Shown: positions 19,993 to 20,000 of the stretch, one piece after another
How the letters are laid out: the number at the start of each line of letters is the position of its first letter
How positions within the stretch are numbered: position 1 is the first letter of the stretch
Assembly: GCA_015478945.1 (NCBI GenBank)
Contig: JABUQX010088438.1
Span: forward strand, 1 to 20,000
Reading direction: 5' to 3'
Source: Trachelipus rathkii
Taxonomy: Eukaryota > Arthropoda > Malacostraca > Isopoda > Trachelipodidae
Length of the DNA stretch: 20,000 nucleotides
The notes under the pieces: model-generated
Database searches by the model: none
Seen by the model: only the letters and a program-made list of their open reading frames with translations
Told to the model about the DNA's origin: nothing
Made by a program: the position numbers and the translations under genes

Positions 19993-20000
19993 GTATATAT
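19581..20000. repeat. interrupted (TA)n block running off the window
   Basis: TA runs with short breaks, the main one at 19,825-19,872. It continues past the window edge. Confidence 0.85.

Overview
The window looks like non-coding nuclear DNA from a eukaryote. It is very AT-rich and crowded with simple repeats: (TA)n, (TTA)n, (CA)n/(GT)n, (TAG)n and (GA)n. I can support no protein-coding gene, no intact tRNA or rRNA gene, no CRISPR array and no bacterial-type operon. The density and mix of microsatellites, often compound and hundreds of bases long, fits a decapod crustacean such as a penaeid shrimp best. That is inference; other repeat-rich invertebrates are possible. The longer computed reading frames either run through microsatellites (poly-Leu, poly-Tyr, Thr-His) or start at GTG/TTG, which a nuclear eukaryotic gene would rarely use.

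Layout. Positions 1-10,240 are AT-rich spacer. Their background is a degenerate word of the type (A)AGTTTATA, which is strongly biased to the plus strand, and they are interrupted by short islands of normal complexity. The islands hold degenerate tRNA-like (SINE-type) fragments near 1,538, 5,545 and 6,040, a cluster of inverted repeats at 3,370-3,705, a GA tract at 4,914-5,080, and two short segments ending in very good splice-donor consensus (9,010-9,088 plus; 9,967-10,018 minus). Near 10,240 the composition switches abruptly to an A-rich plus strand that ends in dense A-tracts at 11,515-11,757. Then comes the only substantial GC-rich block, 11,760-12,713. It contains a diverged direct repeat (copies at about 11,816-11,880 and 12,460-12,522, about 644 bases apart) and dyads, and looks like a mobile-element or long-satellite fragment that I do not recognise.

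From 12,713 to the end, large (TA)n and (TTA)n blocks alternate with short unique islands. Notable items are a (TTA)n array that changes to (TTG)n, a G-rich run at 14,502-14,524, two more tRNA-like fragments (14,678 and 16,826, the latter with an A-tail), a composite (CA)-(TA)-(GT) block at 17,918-18,415 that is self-complementary at the scale of 500 bases, and an (AAT)n/(ATT)n inverted pair at 18,714-18,965.

No gene network can be read here. Any function would be structural (DNA secondary structure, Pol III promoter remnants) or would lie in unrecognised non-coding exons. No clear new biological system is visible. The best leads are the GC-rich 11.76-12.71 kb block, the self-complementary microsatellite composites and the tRNA-like fragments.
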